From Sphingopyxis sp. 2PD (GTDB lineage Bacteria > Pseudomonadota > Alphaproteobacteria > Sphingomonadales > Sphingomonadaceae): a stretch of 54,082 nucleotides of DNA. This document shows positions 45,590 through 54,082 of this stretch, in pieces. The notes beneath the pieces are model-generated. The model was not told where the DNA came from. It worked only from the letters and a program-made list of their open reading frames with translations, and did not search any database. A program made the translations under genes and the position numbers. Each line of letters starts with the position of its first letter. Position 1 is the first letter of the stretch. The stretch lies in contig NZ_SCMU01000019.1 of NCBI RefSeq assembly GCF_005503695.1, positions 1 through 54,082 on the forward strand, written 5' to 3'.

Positions 45590-46177
45590 CTACTCCTTGT
45601 ATCGCGCCAGTCGATCGTCGAGGTTGGCGCGGACGCCGGGCCATTCGGACGCGATGATCGAATAAACCACCGAATCGCGGATATGGCCATCCGCCATCAC
45701 CAGATGTCCGCGCAGCACGCCGTCGAGCTTGGCGCCAAGCCGCTCGATCGCGACGCGCGAGCGATGATTCAGCCAGTCGGTGCGCAATTGCACGACATGG
45801 CAGCCGAGCGTGTCGAAAGCATGGGCCAGCAGCATCCGCTTCGCTTCGGTGTTGAGGCCGGAGCGTTGAACATGCGGCGCGTAAATCGTACCGCCGATCT
45901 CCACCCGCCGATGTCCCTCGGCCATGCGCATGAAACGCGTCGTGCCCGCAATGGCGCCTTTGCTGTCGAGTACGGCGAACGCCATGGTGCGATACGCGGC
46001 AGTTTCCGCCCAGACCCGCGCGAACCAGTCATCGTCCGGCGATATCGGGACGCCGGTGGTGAATTGACCGGCGAGCGGAGCCAGCACCTCCACCAGTGCC
46101 GGCGCGTCGTCGGGCTCCAGAGGGCGAAGCGTGACATGCTGGCCGCTCAGCGTCGGCGGTTCGGTCCAGGCGCTCAC
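45590..46177 (-). CDS. RimJ/RimL-type GNAT acetyltransferase
   Basis: A 195-residue acetyltransferase. Features are [19 protein letters not shown] at the N-terminus, [20 protein letters not shown] and [21 protein letters not shown], the pattern of ribosomal-protein or amino-acid acetylating enzymes. The GTG start overlaps the lolD stop by four bases. It belongs to the lolC-lolD-acetyltransferase-peroxidase run; the substrate is unknown. Confidence 0.86.
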   Translation of the reverse strand: MSAWTEPPTLSGQHVTLRPLEPDDAPALVEVLAPLAGQFTTGVPISPDDDWFARVWAETAAYRTMAFAVLDSKGAIAGTTRFMRMAEGHRRVEIGGTIYAPHVQRSGLNTEAKRMLLAHAFDTLGCHVVQLRTDWLNHRSRVAIERLGAKLDGVLRGHLVMADGHIRDSVVYSIIASEWPGVRANLDDRLARYKE

Positions 46178-46857
46178 GCGGAGGTCTCGATCCGCCCGTC
46201 GTGCAAGCGCAGCACGCGGTCCATCCGCGCCGCCAGCCGCTCATTGTGCGTCGCGACCAGCGCCGCCGACCCATGATCGCGGACCAGCGACACGAACTGA
46301 TCAAACACCCGGTCCGCAGTTGCCTCGTCCAGATTGCCCGTCGGCTCGTCGGCGAGCACCAGCAGCGGCCGGTTCGCCAGCGCGCGCGCCACCGCGACGC
46401 GCTGTTGCTCACCGCCCGACAGCTTGCTCGGCTTATGGTGCAACCGCTCGCCCAGCCCCAGCCGCGCGAGCAGGTCGGCGGCGCGCTCCTCGGCCTCGGC
46501 TTGTTCCGCGCCGCGGATCAGCTGCGGCAGCACGACATTCTCGATCGCGTTGAAATCGGGCAGCAGATGGTGGAATTGATAGACGAAGCCGATCTTCTCG
46601 CGCCGCGTCTTCGTCCGCTCGCCCTGCTCATATTGCGTCACGTCGGCGCCATCGATACGGATCGTCCCGTCAAAGCCGCCTTCGAGCAGCCCGACCGCCT
46701 GCAACATCGTCGACTTGCCCGACCCCGAAGGCCCGAGCAGCGCGACGATCTCGCCGCGCTTCAGATGCGCATCGACCCCGCGCAGCACGTCGATCGTCAC
46801 CTCGCCCTGCGTGAAGCTGCGCTTCAGCCCGACGAGTTCCAGCGCCAAATCACTCAT
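46174..46857 (-). CDS. lolD: Lipoprotein-releasing ABC transporter ATPase LolD
   Basis: A 227-residue ATPase of the inner-membrane complex that releases outer-membrane lipoproteins to LolA. Walker A is GPSGSGKST (42-50), the signature LSGGEQQR, Walker B VLADEP, and the switch His is in ATHNERLAA. Its ATG overlaps the lolC stop by eight bases (ATGAGTGA). Confidence 0.93.
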   Translation of the reverse strand: MSDLALELVGLKRSFTQGEVTIDVLRGVDAHLKRGEIVALLGPSGSGKSTMLQAVGLLEGGFDGTIRIDGADVTQYEQGERTKTRREKIGFVYQFHHLLPDFNAIENVVLPQLIRGAEQAEAEERAADLLARLGLGERLHHKPSKLSGGEQQRVAVARALANRPLLVLADEPTGNLDEATADRVFDQFVSLVRDHGSAALVATHNERLAARMDRVLRLHDGRIETSA

Positions 46858-48100
46858 AACGCAGCACCTGTACCGGATCGGTATTCGCCGCCTTGAACGC
46901 CGGATAGAGCGTCGCGAGGAAGCTGAAGACGACGGCCATCAGCGCGATCCCGACAATCTCGAACGGATCGGGTTTCGACGGCAATTCGGTCAGGAAGCGG
47001 ATCGACGGATCCCACAAAGGCTGGCCGGTCAGAAACTCGACCCCGCGCAGCACCCCCTGCCGGAAATAGAGCAGGCTGAACCCCAGCGCCATGCCCATCA
47101 GCGTTCCCGCGACCCCGATCGACAGCCCGATCGCCATGAAGATACGCAGCACCGCGTCGCGCGGCGCGCCCATCGTGCGAAGTATCGCCATGTCGCGCGT
47201 CTTGGCGCGCACCAGCATGATTAGCGACGACACGATGTTGAACGCGGCAACGAGCACGATCAGCGACAGGATCACGAACATCGCCACCCGCTCGATCGAC
47301 AGCGCCTCGAACAGGCTGCTGTTCATCTGGCGCCAGTCCGAAATCACCGCCTGCGCGGCAACCTTTTCCTTCAGCGGCGCGAGTATCTCGCCGACCTTGT
47401 CAGGGTCGGTCACCTTGACCTCGATCATCCCGACCTGATCGCCGGTCAGCAGCAACAACTGCGCGTCCTCCATCGGCATCACGACATACATTTTGTCGAA
47501 GTCATAAACCCCGATCTCGAACACCGCGGTCACCCGGTAACTGATCTCGCGCGGCACCGTTCCGAACGGCGTCGAGCGTCCCGCGGGATTGATGATCGTC
47601 AAATTCGATCCGACCGTCGCGCCGATATTGCGCGCCAGCTCGCTGCCGATCGCGACATTGCCCGCATTGGGCGTCAGCGAATTGAGATTGCCCTGCAACA
47701 CCTTGCCGCCCAGCGTCTGGTTATTGCGAATATCGGGCACCGTCATCCCGCGCACCAAGATGCCCTCGACGCGGCCGTTAAACGTCGCCAGCAAAGGCTG
47801 TTCGATCAGCGGCGTCGCCGACACCACATCAGGCGTCGCCTTCGCCTGTTTCAGCACATCGCGCCAGTCGTCGAGCCGTCCGCCGAACCCCTGCACCACC
47901 GCATGGCCATTGAGCCCGACGATCTTGTCAAACAGGTCGGCGCGCACCCCGTTCATCACGCTCATCACGATCACCAGCGCCGCAACGCCAAGTGTGACGG
48001 CGACAAAGCTGAACGCCGCCGCGACAAAGATGAAACCCTCGCCGCGCTGCGGAAGCATATAGCGTTTGAAGATGGTGCGCTCGTACGGACGCAGGATCAT
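46850..48100 (-). CDS. lolC: Lipoprotein-releasing system membrane protein LolC/LolE family
   Basis: A 416-residue membrane protein with four helices and a large periplasmic loop. The N-terminus [19 protein letters not shown] and helix 1 [21 protein letters not shown] are typical, and three helices lie at the C-terminus ([46 protein letters not shown]). Only one LolC/E-type gene accompanies lolD, so it may be the single hybrid subunit called LolF. The ATG at 48100 is chosen; the upstream open frame lacks family similarity. Confidence 0.9.
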   Translation of the reverse strand: MILRPYERTIFKRYMLPQRGEGFIFVAAAFSFVAVTLGVAALVIVMSVMNGVRADLFDKIVGLNGHAVVQGFGGRLDDWRDVLKQAKATPDVVSATPLIEQPLLATFNGRVEGILVRGMTVPDIRNNQTLGGKVLQGNLNSLTPNAGNVAIGSELARNIGATVGSNLTIINPAGRSTPFGTVPREISYRVTAVFEIGVYDFDKMYVVMPMEDAQLLLLTGDQVGMIEVKVTDPDKVGEILAPLKEKVAAQAVISDWRQMNSSLFEALSIERVAMFVILSLIVLVAAFNIVSSLIMLVRAKTRDMAILRTMGAPRDAVLRIFMAIGLSIGVAGTLMGMALGFSLLYFRQGVLRGVEFLTGQPLWDPSIRFLTELPSKPDPFEIVGIALMAVVFSFLATLYPAFKAANTDPVQVLRYE

Positions 48101-48608
48101 GGGGCAATGGGCCTTTGCGGCGCATGGGGAATGACACGCATGCCGCGGCTTTACGGGCCATCCTCGCCGCTGGCAATGGGCGCCAACATGCGCATCTGTT
48201 GCGATCGAATCGCAGAATATGTTGCACATCGGCCACAGCGGGGGGCAAAAGCGGCGGCGAACGGCTTGCACAGGGTGACAAACCGCCCCCTTGCGCCTAG
48301 CCCGATGACTTCTGGATCACGCGGCCCCAAGGCCCGGTTCCAGGGAGTGCAGGCCTTTCGCCGGGTCTGCAACAAAAGGGGATGGCGAGTGTTCGTCACA
48401 CGCGCCCGGGTCTTGCAAAGCGAGGCCCGGGCGTTGTGATTCCGACGCGAACCGATGCGAAGAAAGCCCTCCCCTCCCTTGTAGGAAGGGGTAGCGGGAC
48501 TTGCGAACTTGTTCGCTAGTCGCAGCTAGGGGTGGGTATGCGGGATAGCGCAGACGCTCGCTGCGCTCGCACCCACCCCCAGCCCCTCCCTTACAGGGAG
48601 GGGAGCAA
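48101..48608. other. Non-coding gap with repeats
   Basis: This 508-base gap lies between lolC and the Crp-family gene. It contains a hairpin at 48403-48433 (CGCCCGGG with its complement, and an inner CTTGC/GCGAG stem) and the long inverted repeat at 48469-48605. No plausible gene was seen. The first ~300 bases would hold the lolC promoter. Confidence 0.6.
48469..48605. repeat. Long inverted repeat with CTCCCCTCCC arms
   Basis: Arms 48469-48490 and 48584-48605 pair with about three mismatches, and the inside contains further short inverted segments. It ends three bases before the Crp-family stop codon. It resembles, but is not identical to, the element at 15031-15168. Confidence 0.75.
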
Positions 48609-49292
48609 TCATCCCTCGCTTTCGCTAATATCCTCCAGCATATCGGCATCGAGCACCCGCACCCGCCCCTGCTCCAGCGAGATCACGCCCGATTCCTCCC
48701 AGCTTTTCAGCTGGCGATTAATATGCTCGCGGCTCATGCCGGCAAAATTGCCGAGCTCGGTCTGGCTGAGCTCGACGCGCTGCGACGCCTCGACATCCTT
48801 GCGGATCAGGCGTTTGAGGTAGCGCGCCAGCCGCGGCCCGGAGGCATAGGCGCGGTCGCTTTCGATCGTCTGGTCGGCGGTGCGCAGGCGGCGCGCCAGC
48901 TGTTGCATCAGCGACCAGGTGAATTCGGGATGACTCGCCGCGAAATCCTTGAGCGCGTTGCGGCCGAGCTGGAGCGCGCTCCCCGCGCTCGTCGCGGTCA
49001 CCGACGCGGTACGTTCGCCGCCATCGAGCAGCGCGATCTCGCCCAGCACCGCGCCGGGTTCGGCATAGGCCAGCACAATCTCGCGCCCGCCGCCGGTCAG
49101 CATCGACACGCGCGCCGTCCCTTGCGTCAGGATCAGCATCATGTCGCCGGGGTCGCCCTGGACCAGCAGTTCCTTGCCCTTGACGAAATTGATCTGGACC
49201 GCGCGGCTGGTGATTTCGGCCCAGTCTTCGGCCGAAAGGCCGGAAAAAATGCTGTCGGGGCTTTGCAACTCGGCGAGTTTCGCGTGATCCAT
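48609..49292 (-). CDS. Crp/Fnr-family transcriptional regulator
   Basis: A 227-residue regulator. The cyclic-nucleotide-binding roll (~20-130) keeps the phosphate-binding cassette GEIALLDGGERTASV, with the Glu and Arg that contact cAMP. The C-terminal helix-turn-helix is SQTELGNFAGMSREHINRQL. No N-terminal FNR-type cysteines are present. The ATG at 49292 is used; a GTG four codons upstream is the alternative. It lies 27 bases after pyrG on the same strand. Confidence 0.88.
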   Translation of the reverse strand: MDHAKLAELQSPDSIFSGLSAEDWAEITSRAVQINFVKGKELLVQGDPGDMMLILTQGTARVSMLTGGGREIVLAYAEPGAVLGEIALLDGGERTASVTATSAGSALQLGRNALKDFAASHPEFTWSLMQQLARRLRTADQTIESDRAYASGPRLARYLKRLIRKDVEASQRVELSQTELGNFAGMSREHINRQLKSWEESGVISLEQGRVRVLDADMLEDISESEG

Positions 49293-49319
49293 AGCCCCTG
49301 ACACCCCTTTTGCGTTGTT

Positions 49320-50951
49320 CTAGACCAGCCGGCTCTGCTTCACCGCCGCTTCGATAAAGCCCGCAAACAAGGGATGCGGATCGAACGGTTTCGATTTGAG
49401 CTCCGGATGGAACTGCACCCCGATAAACCACGGATGGTCGGGCCGCTCAACGATTTCCGGTAACATGCCGTCGGGCGACATGCCCGAAAACACCAGCCCG
49501 CCCTTTTCCAGTCGCTCGCGATACGCGCCGTTGACCTCGTACCGGTGACGGTGGCGCTCGCTGATCTCGTTCGCGCCATAGACGCTCGCGACATGGCTGT
49601 TCGGCGACAATTTGGCGTCATAGGCACCGAGCCGCATCGTGCCGCCGAGGTCGGTATCGGCGCCGCGCTTTTGCAAACCTTCGGCGCTCATCCATTCGGT
49701 GATCATGCCGACCACCGGCTCGTCGGTCTTACCGAATTCGGTGCTCGACGCGTCCGCAATCCCGCTGGTGTTGCGCGCCGCCTCGATGCACGCCATCTGC
49801 ATCCCCAGGCAGATGCCGAAGAACGGCACCCCGCGCTCACGCGCAAAGCGCACGCTCGAAATCTTGCCCTCGGACCCGCGTTCGCCGAACCCGCCGGGCA
49901 CCAAAATGCCGTGCAGCGGCTCCAGGTTGGCGGCCAGATCCTCGTCGCGCTCGAACATTTCGGCATCGAGCCAGCGGATATTGACCTTCACCCGGTGCGC
50001 CATGCCGCCATGGACCAGCGCTTCGTTCAGCGATTTATAGGCATCAGGCAGCGACACATATTTGCCGACGACCCCGATCGTGACCTCGCCCTCGGGGTGC
50101 TGCTTGCGGTCCATGATGTCGTACCAGCGCGACAGGTCGGGCGCAGGCGCGTCGTGGATGCCGAAGTGCCGCAGCACTTCATTGTCCAGCCCTTCGCCAT
50201 GATATTGCACCGGCACCGCATAGATGCTGTCGGCGTCGAGCGCCGGGATCACCGCCTCTTTGCGGACGTTGCAGAATTGCGCGATCTTGGCGCGCTCGCC
50301 CTCGGGCAGCGGGCGTTCACAGCGGCAGAGCAGGATTTCGGGCTGGACGCCCAGCGACGCCAGCTCACGCACACTGTGTTGGGTCGGCTTGGTCTTGAGC
50401 TCGCCCGCCGCGGCGATATACGGCACCAAAGTGACATGCACCGATAGCGTCTTGTCGCGCCCCTCTTCGTTGCGCAGCTGGCGGATCGCCTCGATGAACG
50501 GCAGCGATTCGATGTCGCCCACCGTTCCGCCGATTTCGCACAGCACGAAATCGAGGTCGTCGAGCTCGGCGCGCGCAAACGCCTTGATCGCGTCGGTCAC
50601 ATGCGGGACGACCTGCACCGTGGCGCCCAGATAATCGCCGCGGCGTTCCTTGGTGATGATCTGCTGATAGATGCGGCCCGAGGTGATATTGTCGCTCTGC
50701 CGCGCCGCAACCCCGGTAAACCGCTCATAATGACCAAGGTCGAGGTCGGTTTCCGCCCCGTCGTCGGTCACATAGACCTCGCCATGCTGGTACGGCGACA
50801 TCGTCCCCGGATCGACGTTCAGATAGGGATCGAATTTCCGGATACGAACGCGATAGCCGCGCGCTTGCAGCAAAGCGGCGAGGCTAGCCGCCATCAAACC
50901 TTTGCCAAGCGAGGAGACCACGCCGCCGGTGATAAAAATGAACCGCGCCAT
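49320..50951 (-). CDS. pyrG: CTP synthase
   Basis: A 543-residue enzyme making CTP from UTP, ATP and glutamine. The synthase domain starts [13 protein letters not shown] and includes [15 protein letters not shown]. The glutaminase domain has the nucleophile in GICLGMQ and a C-terminal [10 protein letters not shown]. The order secG-pyrG on one strand, with tpiA upstream, is common in alphaproteobacteria. Confidence 0.97.
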   Translation of the reverse strand: MARFIFITGGVVSSLGKGLMAASLAALLQARGYRVRIRKFDPYLNVDPGTMSPYQHGEVYVTDDGAETDLDLGHYERFTGVAARQSDNITSGRIYQQIITKERRGDYLGATVQVVPHVTDAIKAFARAELDDLDFVLCEIGGTVGDIESLPFIEAIRQLRNEEGRDKTLSVHVTLVPYIAAAGELKTKPTQHSVRELASLGVQPEILLCRCERPLPEGERAKIAQFCNVRKEAVIPALDADSIYAVPVQYHGEGLDNEVLRHFGIHDAPAPDLSRWYDIMDRKQHPEGEVTIGVVGKYVSLPDAYKSLNEALVHGGMAHRVKVNIRWLDAEMFERDEDLAANLEPLHGILVPGGFGERGSEGKISSVRFARERGVPFFGICLGMQMACIEAARNTSGIADASSTEFGKTDEPVVGMITEWMSAEGLQKRGADTDLGGTMRLGAYDAKLSPNSHVASVYGANEISERHRHRYEVNGAYRERLEKGGLVFSGMSPDGMLPEIVERPDHPWFIGVQFHPELKSKPFDPHPLFAGFIEAAVKQSRLV

Positions 50952-51008
50952 GGGAGGAAAGACTTACTCAACGGGAGGGGGACGGCGCAAGCCGTCGAAT
51001 CGCTTGCC

Positions 51009-51025
51009 GCGGAATTTATTTCCGC
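51009..51025. terminator. Small hairpin after secG
   Basis: GCGGAA (51009-51014) and TTCCGC (51020-51025) flank a TTTAT loop 34 bases after the secG stop on the minus strand. There is no T tract, so it is a weak candidate for a terminator or an RNA processing site. Confidence 0.3.
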
Positions 51026-51058
51026 AGCGCGGGCTGCTGTATCGACCGGGGTCGAGGA

Positions 51059-51505
51059 TTATTTCTTGGCGGGCGCCTCAGCCGGAGCCGGAGCGGCTTC
51101 CTGCGTCGCAGCCGCCGCTGCCGCGGCCAGCGGATCGTCGCTCGCCGGAGCTGGCGCGGCCGTGGCCGGGGCCGCCTGCACGGGCTGCGCCGGACCGGTC
51201 AGCGACGAGGTCGGCGCTGCGCCGCTCGTCTGCGCCGATTTCGACAGCGAGGTGTCGATCGTCGAGCCGGTACGCCCGACCGATGCCATCGCGGCCAGCA
51301 CGATCGACAGACCGACAAACAGGCAGGCCAGGATCGTCGTCGCGCGGGTCATGAAATCCGCCGCGCCGCGCGCCGACAGCATCCCGCCGGGACTGCCGCC
51401 GACACCCAGGCCGCCACCTTCGGACTTCTGCATCAGAATGACGCCGATCATCGCCGCGGCAACAAGCGCCTGCAGGACGAGAATGAAGGTGAAAAGGCTG
51501 GACAT
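51059..51505 (-). CDS. secG: Preprotein translocase subunit SecG
   Basis: A 148-residue membrane protein of the Sec translocon. Two hydrophobic helices (LFTFILVLQALVAAAMIGVIL, ILACLFVGLSIVLAAM) flank the conserved GGGLGVGGSPGG loop. An Ala/Pro-rich tail of ~70 residues follows, as is usual in sphingomonads. Tandem ATGs at 51508 and 51505; the second has the better spacing from AGGA. Confidence 0.92.
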   Translation of the reverse strand: MSSLFTFILVLQALVAAAMIGVILMQKSEGGGLGVGGSPGGMLSARGAADFMTRATTILACLFVGLSIVLAAMASVGRTGSTIDTSLSKSAQTSGAAPTSSLTGPAQPVQAAPATAAPAPASDDPLAAAAAAATQEAAPAPAEAPAKK

Positions 51506-51635
51506 CATATTTTCCTGAACTTGCACGCCCTCAAACGGACGCGCCCGCGGCGCACATAGAGACGAAGCGGCTGGGCTTCAAGCCAAAGCATGCTTTGCCA
51601 ACGCTCCCTCTCCCGTTGCCAACGTACTCCCTCTC

Positions 51636-51715
51636 CCGTTCGTATCGAGCGAAGTCGAGACACGCTTTGGGCGCGCTACGTTGCGGCGTGTCTCGACTTC
51701 GCTCGATACGAACGG
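51636..51715. repeat. Inverted repeat, 30-base perfect arms
   Basis: Arms 51636-51665 and 51686-51715 are exact reverse complements around a 20-base centre. The core is CGTATCGAGCGAAGTCGAGA, again a common intergenic repeat in this group of bacteria. Confidence 0.85.
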
Positions 51716-51760
51716 AAACTGGCGGTCGGGCAATGACCCGCGATCGCCGCAAACCTCACC

Positions 51761-51837
51761 CGTCGCCCCCGCGAAGGCGGGGGCCGCTGGAGATGTAACG
51801 CAAGGCCGATAGCGGCCCCCGCCTTCGCGGGGGCGAG
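51761..51837. repeat. GC-rich inverted repeat (GTCGCCCCCGCGAAGG family)
   Basis: Arms 51761-51788 and 51811-51837 pair almost perfectly. Same family as 25443-25521 and 38613-38704. The right arm runs into the tandem duplication at the tpiA stop. Confidence 0.82.
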
Positions 51838-51859
51838 GGCTATCGGGGGCGAGGGCTAT
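51828..51859. repeat. 16-base tandem duplication over the tpiA stop codon
   Basis: CGGGGGCGAGGGCTAT occurs twice back to back (51828-51843 and 51844-51859). Each copy contains CTA, the complement of TAG; the one in copy 2 is the tpiA stop. Confidence 0.8.
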
Positions 51860-52602
51860 AGTGCGGCCGCAGCCGCCACAATCGGCACAAATTTCGCCGC
51901 CGTCAGGCTCGCACCGCCAACCAGCGCGCCGTCGACATCGCCCGCGTCCAGCAGCTCAGCAGCATTGTCGCCATTCACCGACCCCCCGTACAGCAATCGC
52001 ATATCTTCCGCCTTGCCGCCAAAGCGCGCCGCCAGCGCGCCGCGGATCGCTCCGTGCATCGCTGCGACATCGGCGACGGTCGGCACCAGCCCGGTGCCGA
52101 TCGCCCAGATCGGCTCGTAAGCGATCGCCAACCGCGCGGGATCGAAATCATCGGGCACCGATCCGGCGATCTGCGCCAGCACATAATCGATCGCCCCGCC
52201 CGATTCGCGCACCTCGCGCGGTTCGCCGACGCACAGGATCACCGACAGCCCAGCCGCCAGCGCGGCCTCGGCCTTGGCGCGCACATCGGCGTCGCTTTCG
52301 CCGCATCCTTCGCGCCGTTCACTATGCCCGACGATCACCAGCGCCGCCCCGGCGTCGGCCAGCATCGGTGCCGCGACGGATCCGGTAAAGGCACCCGATG
52401 CGGCGCTATGGCAGTCCTGCCCGCCCACCGCCGCCCCCGGCACCGCGGCAGCCATCGCGCCGACCAGCGTGAACGGCGGACACAGCGCGACATCGACTCC
52501 GGCATGATCGCCCGCCGCAGCGAAAATCGCCTGCGCTTCGGCCAGCGCCGCCGTCGTGCCGTTCATTTTCCAGTTGCCGACCACATATTTGCGCCGTGCC
52601 AT
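51856..52602 (-). CDS. tpiA: Triosephosphate isomerase
   Basis: A 248-residue glycolytic TIM barrel. Catalytic residues K12 (GNWKMN), H93 (VGHSERR) and E163 (AYEPIWAIGTG) are all present, as is the phosphate-binding LLYGGSVNGDN. The ATG at 52602 begins MARRKYVVGNW. It is divergent from ppiD and upstream of secG on the same strand. Confidence 0.96.
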   Translation of the reverse strand: MARRKYVVGNWKMNGTTAALAEAQAIFAAAGDHAGVDVALCPPFTLVGAMAAAVPGAAVGGQDCHSAASGAFTGSVAAPMLADAGAALVIVGHSERREGCGESDADVRAKAEAALAAGLSVILCVGEPREVRESGGAIDYVLAQIAGSVPDDFDPARLAIAYEPIWAIGTGLVPTVADVAAMHGAIRGALAARFGGKAEDMRLLYGGSVNGDNAAELLDAGDVDGALVGGASLTAAKFVPIVAAAAAL

Positions 52603-52781
52603 TGCCGCGTCTCTCCCGCTGTTCAAACGAAGTCGATGCCCTAGCGGCGGGTGGGGGCGATAGGCAAGCGGTGTCGCGGCGCCGCGAAAAGCCCCTTTCG
52701 CGCCTTGATGCGGTGCCGCCACCTCTCTAAAGCATCGCCCAGCCGCGCATCCCCGCGCCCCGCCGAAAGAATAGCTGCCCC

Positions 52782-54082
52782 ATGATTACCGCCATCCGCC
52801 GTATGTTTTCCTCGACGCTCGGCAAGATCCTCGCGCTGGGCTTCGTCGCCTTTATCGGGGTAGCCTTTGCGCTGAGCGACGTCACCGGAAACTCGACCTT
52901 TGGCGGGATCGGCGGTGCCAATGTCGCCAAGGTGGGCAGCGAACAAATTGGCGTCGGCGAGCTGCGCGATCGCGTCCGCCTCGCCTATAATCAGGCGCGT
53001 CAGGACCAGCCCGGGATGACGATGGCGGCGTTCGTCGAATCGGGCGGGCTAGACCAGGTGCTCAATCAGATGGTCGAGGGCATGGCGTTCGACCAGTTCG
53101 CGACCGAGATGGGCTTTGGCGTCAGCAAGCGACTGATCGACGGGCGCATCGCCGACATCCCCGCCTTTGCCGGTGTGTCGGGCAGCTTTGACCAGACCGC
53201 GTTCGAAACCTTTCTGCGCCAGAATGGCATGACCGAGGCGCAGCTGCGCCGCGACCTGCGCCAGCAATTGCTGATCGAACAGATTGCCGCCCCGATTGCC
53301 GGCATGCCGCGCCTCGCGCCCGGCATGGCGCAGCCCTATGCCGCGCTGCTCCTCGAACAGCGCCGCGGTCAGGCGACCTTCATTCCGGCCAGCGCCTTTG
53401 CTCCGACCGCCGACCCCGGCGACGCCGCGCTCAAGACGCATCTCACGCAGAACGCCGCGAAATTCACCGTGCCCGAACGCCGCGTCATCCAATATGCGGT
53501 GTTCGACGCCGCCGCTGTGCCGGTTCCGGCGGTCACCGACGCCGAAATCGCCAAAGTCTATAAGGACAATGCCGCGCAATATGCCGCCAGCGAAACGCGC
53601 CGCTTTGCGCAGGTCATTGCGCCCGACCAGGCAACCGCCAACGCGCTGGCGGCCAAGGTGCGCGGCGGCACATCGCTCGCCGCTGCGGCGCAGGCCGCTG
53701 GGCTTTCGGCCTCGACCACCGGCGACCTCACCCAATCCTCCTACGCGGCGACCAGCACCGCCGCTGCGGCAAAGACGGCGTTCGCCGCCAAGCAAGGCGA
53801 CCTGATCGGCCCGGTCCAGACCGGGCTTGGCTGGACTGTCGCGCGCGTCGAGAACGTCACCGCGCGTCCGGCGCGCAGCCTTGCCGACGCCAGCGCCGAC
53901 ATCCGCACCGAACTGGCCAAGAACAAGGCGAACGAGGCGATCGTCGATTATTACAACGCGATCCAGGACGCGGTGAACAGCGGCGCGTCGATCGAAGAAA
54001 TCGCCGCCGACCGCAAGCTGACCCTCGCCACCACCCCCGCGCTGCTCCCCAGCGGCCGCGTCCCCGGCCAGCCCGGCTACAC
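52782..54082 (+). CDS. ppiD: Peptidylprolyl isomerase PpiD/SurA-like, 3' end cut off
   Basis: The first 433 codons of an envelope chaperone; the frame is still open at the end of the window. An N-terminal membrane anchor (LGKILALGFVAFIGVAFAL, residues ~12-30) is followed by a SurA-N-like helical domain (~50-210). A parvulin-type rotamase region from about 245 is degenerate, with QGDLIGPVQTGLGWTVARVE as its clearest part. The protein would help fold proteins leaving the Sec channel, consistent with secG nearby. The start ATG lies at 52782. Confidence 0.88.
   Translation, partial: MITAIRRMFSSTLGKILALGFVAFIGVAFALSDVTGNSTFGGIGGANVAKVGSEQIGVGELRDRVRLAYNQARQDQPGMTMAAFVESGGLDQVLNQMVEGMAFDQFATEMGFGVSKRLIDGRIADIPAFAGVSGSFDQTAFETFLRQNGMTEAQLRRDLRQQLLIEQIAAPIAGMPRLAPGMAQPYAALLLEQRRGQATFIPASAFAPTADPGDAALKTHLTQNAAKFTVPERRVIQYAVFDAAAVPVPAVTDAEIAKVYKDNAAQYAASETRRFAQVIAPDQATANALAAKVRGGTSLAAAAQAAGLSASTTGDLTQSSYAATSTAAAAKTAFAAKQGDLIGPVQTGLGWTVARVENVTARPARSLADASADIRTELAKNKANEAIVDYYNAIQDAVNSGASIEEIAADRKLTLATTPALLPSGRVPGQPGY

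Larger units (their letters stand above)
51506..51855. other. Non-coding gap between tpiA and secG
   Basis: About 350 bases with two inverted repeats (51636-51715, 51761-51837) and part of a 16-base tandem duplication. No gene seen. The secG promoter should lie between the first repeat and 51510. Confidence 0.65.

Noticed and set aside
48101..48468. Short gene upstream of lolC
   Set aside because: Small frames on both strands lack ribosome binding sites and similarity. The region is better explained as promoter and repeats.

Overview
The window looks like a stretch of chromosome from a GC-rich alphaproteobacterium of the order Sphingomonadales, most likely Sphingopyxis or a close relative. 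This is inferred from the strong G/C bias at third codon positions, a 5-aminolevulinate synthase (the alphaproteobacterial route to haem), the carboxy(nor)spermidine polyamine route, a LexA-type direct repeat GTTC-N7-GTTC, and gene neighbourhoods such as tpiA-secG-pyrG. No rRNA, tRNA, CRISPR array, prophage or insertion sequence was seen. Genes are packed tightly, often with 1-, 4- or 8-base stop/start overlaps. Many gene ends carry long inverted repeats that fall into several families.

Layout. 1-6.8 kb: the start of a secreted protein, a 2-oxoglutarate oxygenase, a plsY-dprA pair, murI, a secreted cysteine-rich protein, and a coupled hemA-nitroreductase pair. 6.8-9.4 kb: an ECF sigma factor, its membrane anti-sigma factor and a secreted fasciclin protein, with an acetyltransferase upstream. 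9.5-11 kb: a lipoprotein and a PLP-dependent threonine/serine dehydratase. 11-18.3 kb: a polyamine region with carboxynorspermidine dehydrogenase, an alpha/beta hydrolase, a small DMT-type membrane protein, carboxynorspermidine decarboxylase and, after a cNMP-domain flavoprotein on the other strand, an ornithine decarboxylase. The last has a structured leader resembling the alphaproteobacterial speF RNA. 18.4-25.4 kb: an accessory cassette with a flavin monooxygenase, a TauD-like dioxygenase, a divergent LuxR-type regulator with AT-rich palindromes between them, an MFS transporter, a CaiB-type CoA transferase and two tandem MAPEG proteins.

25.5-35.4 kb is almost entirely minus strand. Its first run (ETF-ubiquinone oxidoreductase, TPR protein, ispE, N-formylglutamate amidohydrolase) is overlapping. 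It is followed by ilvD with a lipoprotein, then nnr with a 23S-rRNA-type methyltransferase. 35.5-39.8 kb (plus strand) holds a degenerate uracil-DNA-glycosylase-like gene, a soluble lytic transglycosylase, moaB, and a radical SAM gene preceded by a LexA-type box. 39.8-51.5 kb (minus strand) holds an acyl-CoA ligase, dnaE, a lolC-lolD-acetyltransferase-glutathione peroxidase operon, a Crp-family regulator, pyrG and secG. tpiA follows on the minus strand, and ppiD begins on the plus strand and runs off the window.

Most of the window is core metabolism and envelope biology. The parts most worth a second look are the ECF/anti-sigma/fasciclin module, the ornithine decarboxylase leader whose upstream strand can mask its ribosome binding site, the cNMP-domain thioredoxin-reductase-like protein without redox cysteines, the regulator/dioxygenase/monooxygenase cassette with its palindromic operators, the SOS-type box before the radical SAM gene, the catalytically eroded UDG-like gene, and the TPR gene that lacks an ordinary start codon.
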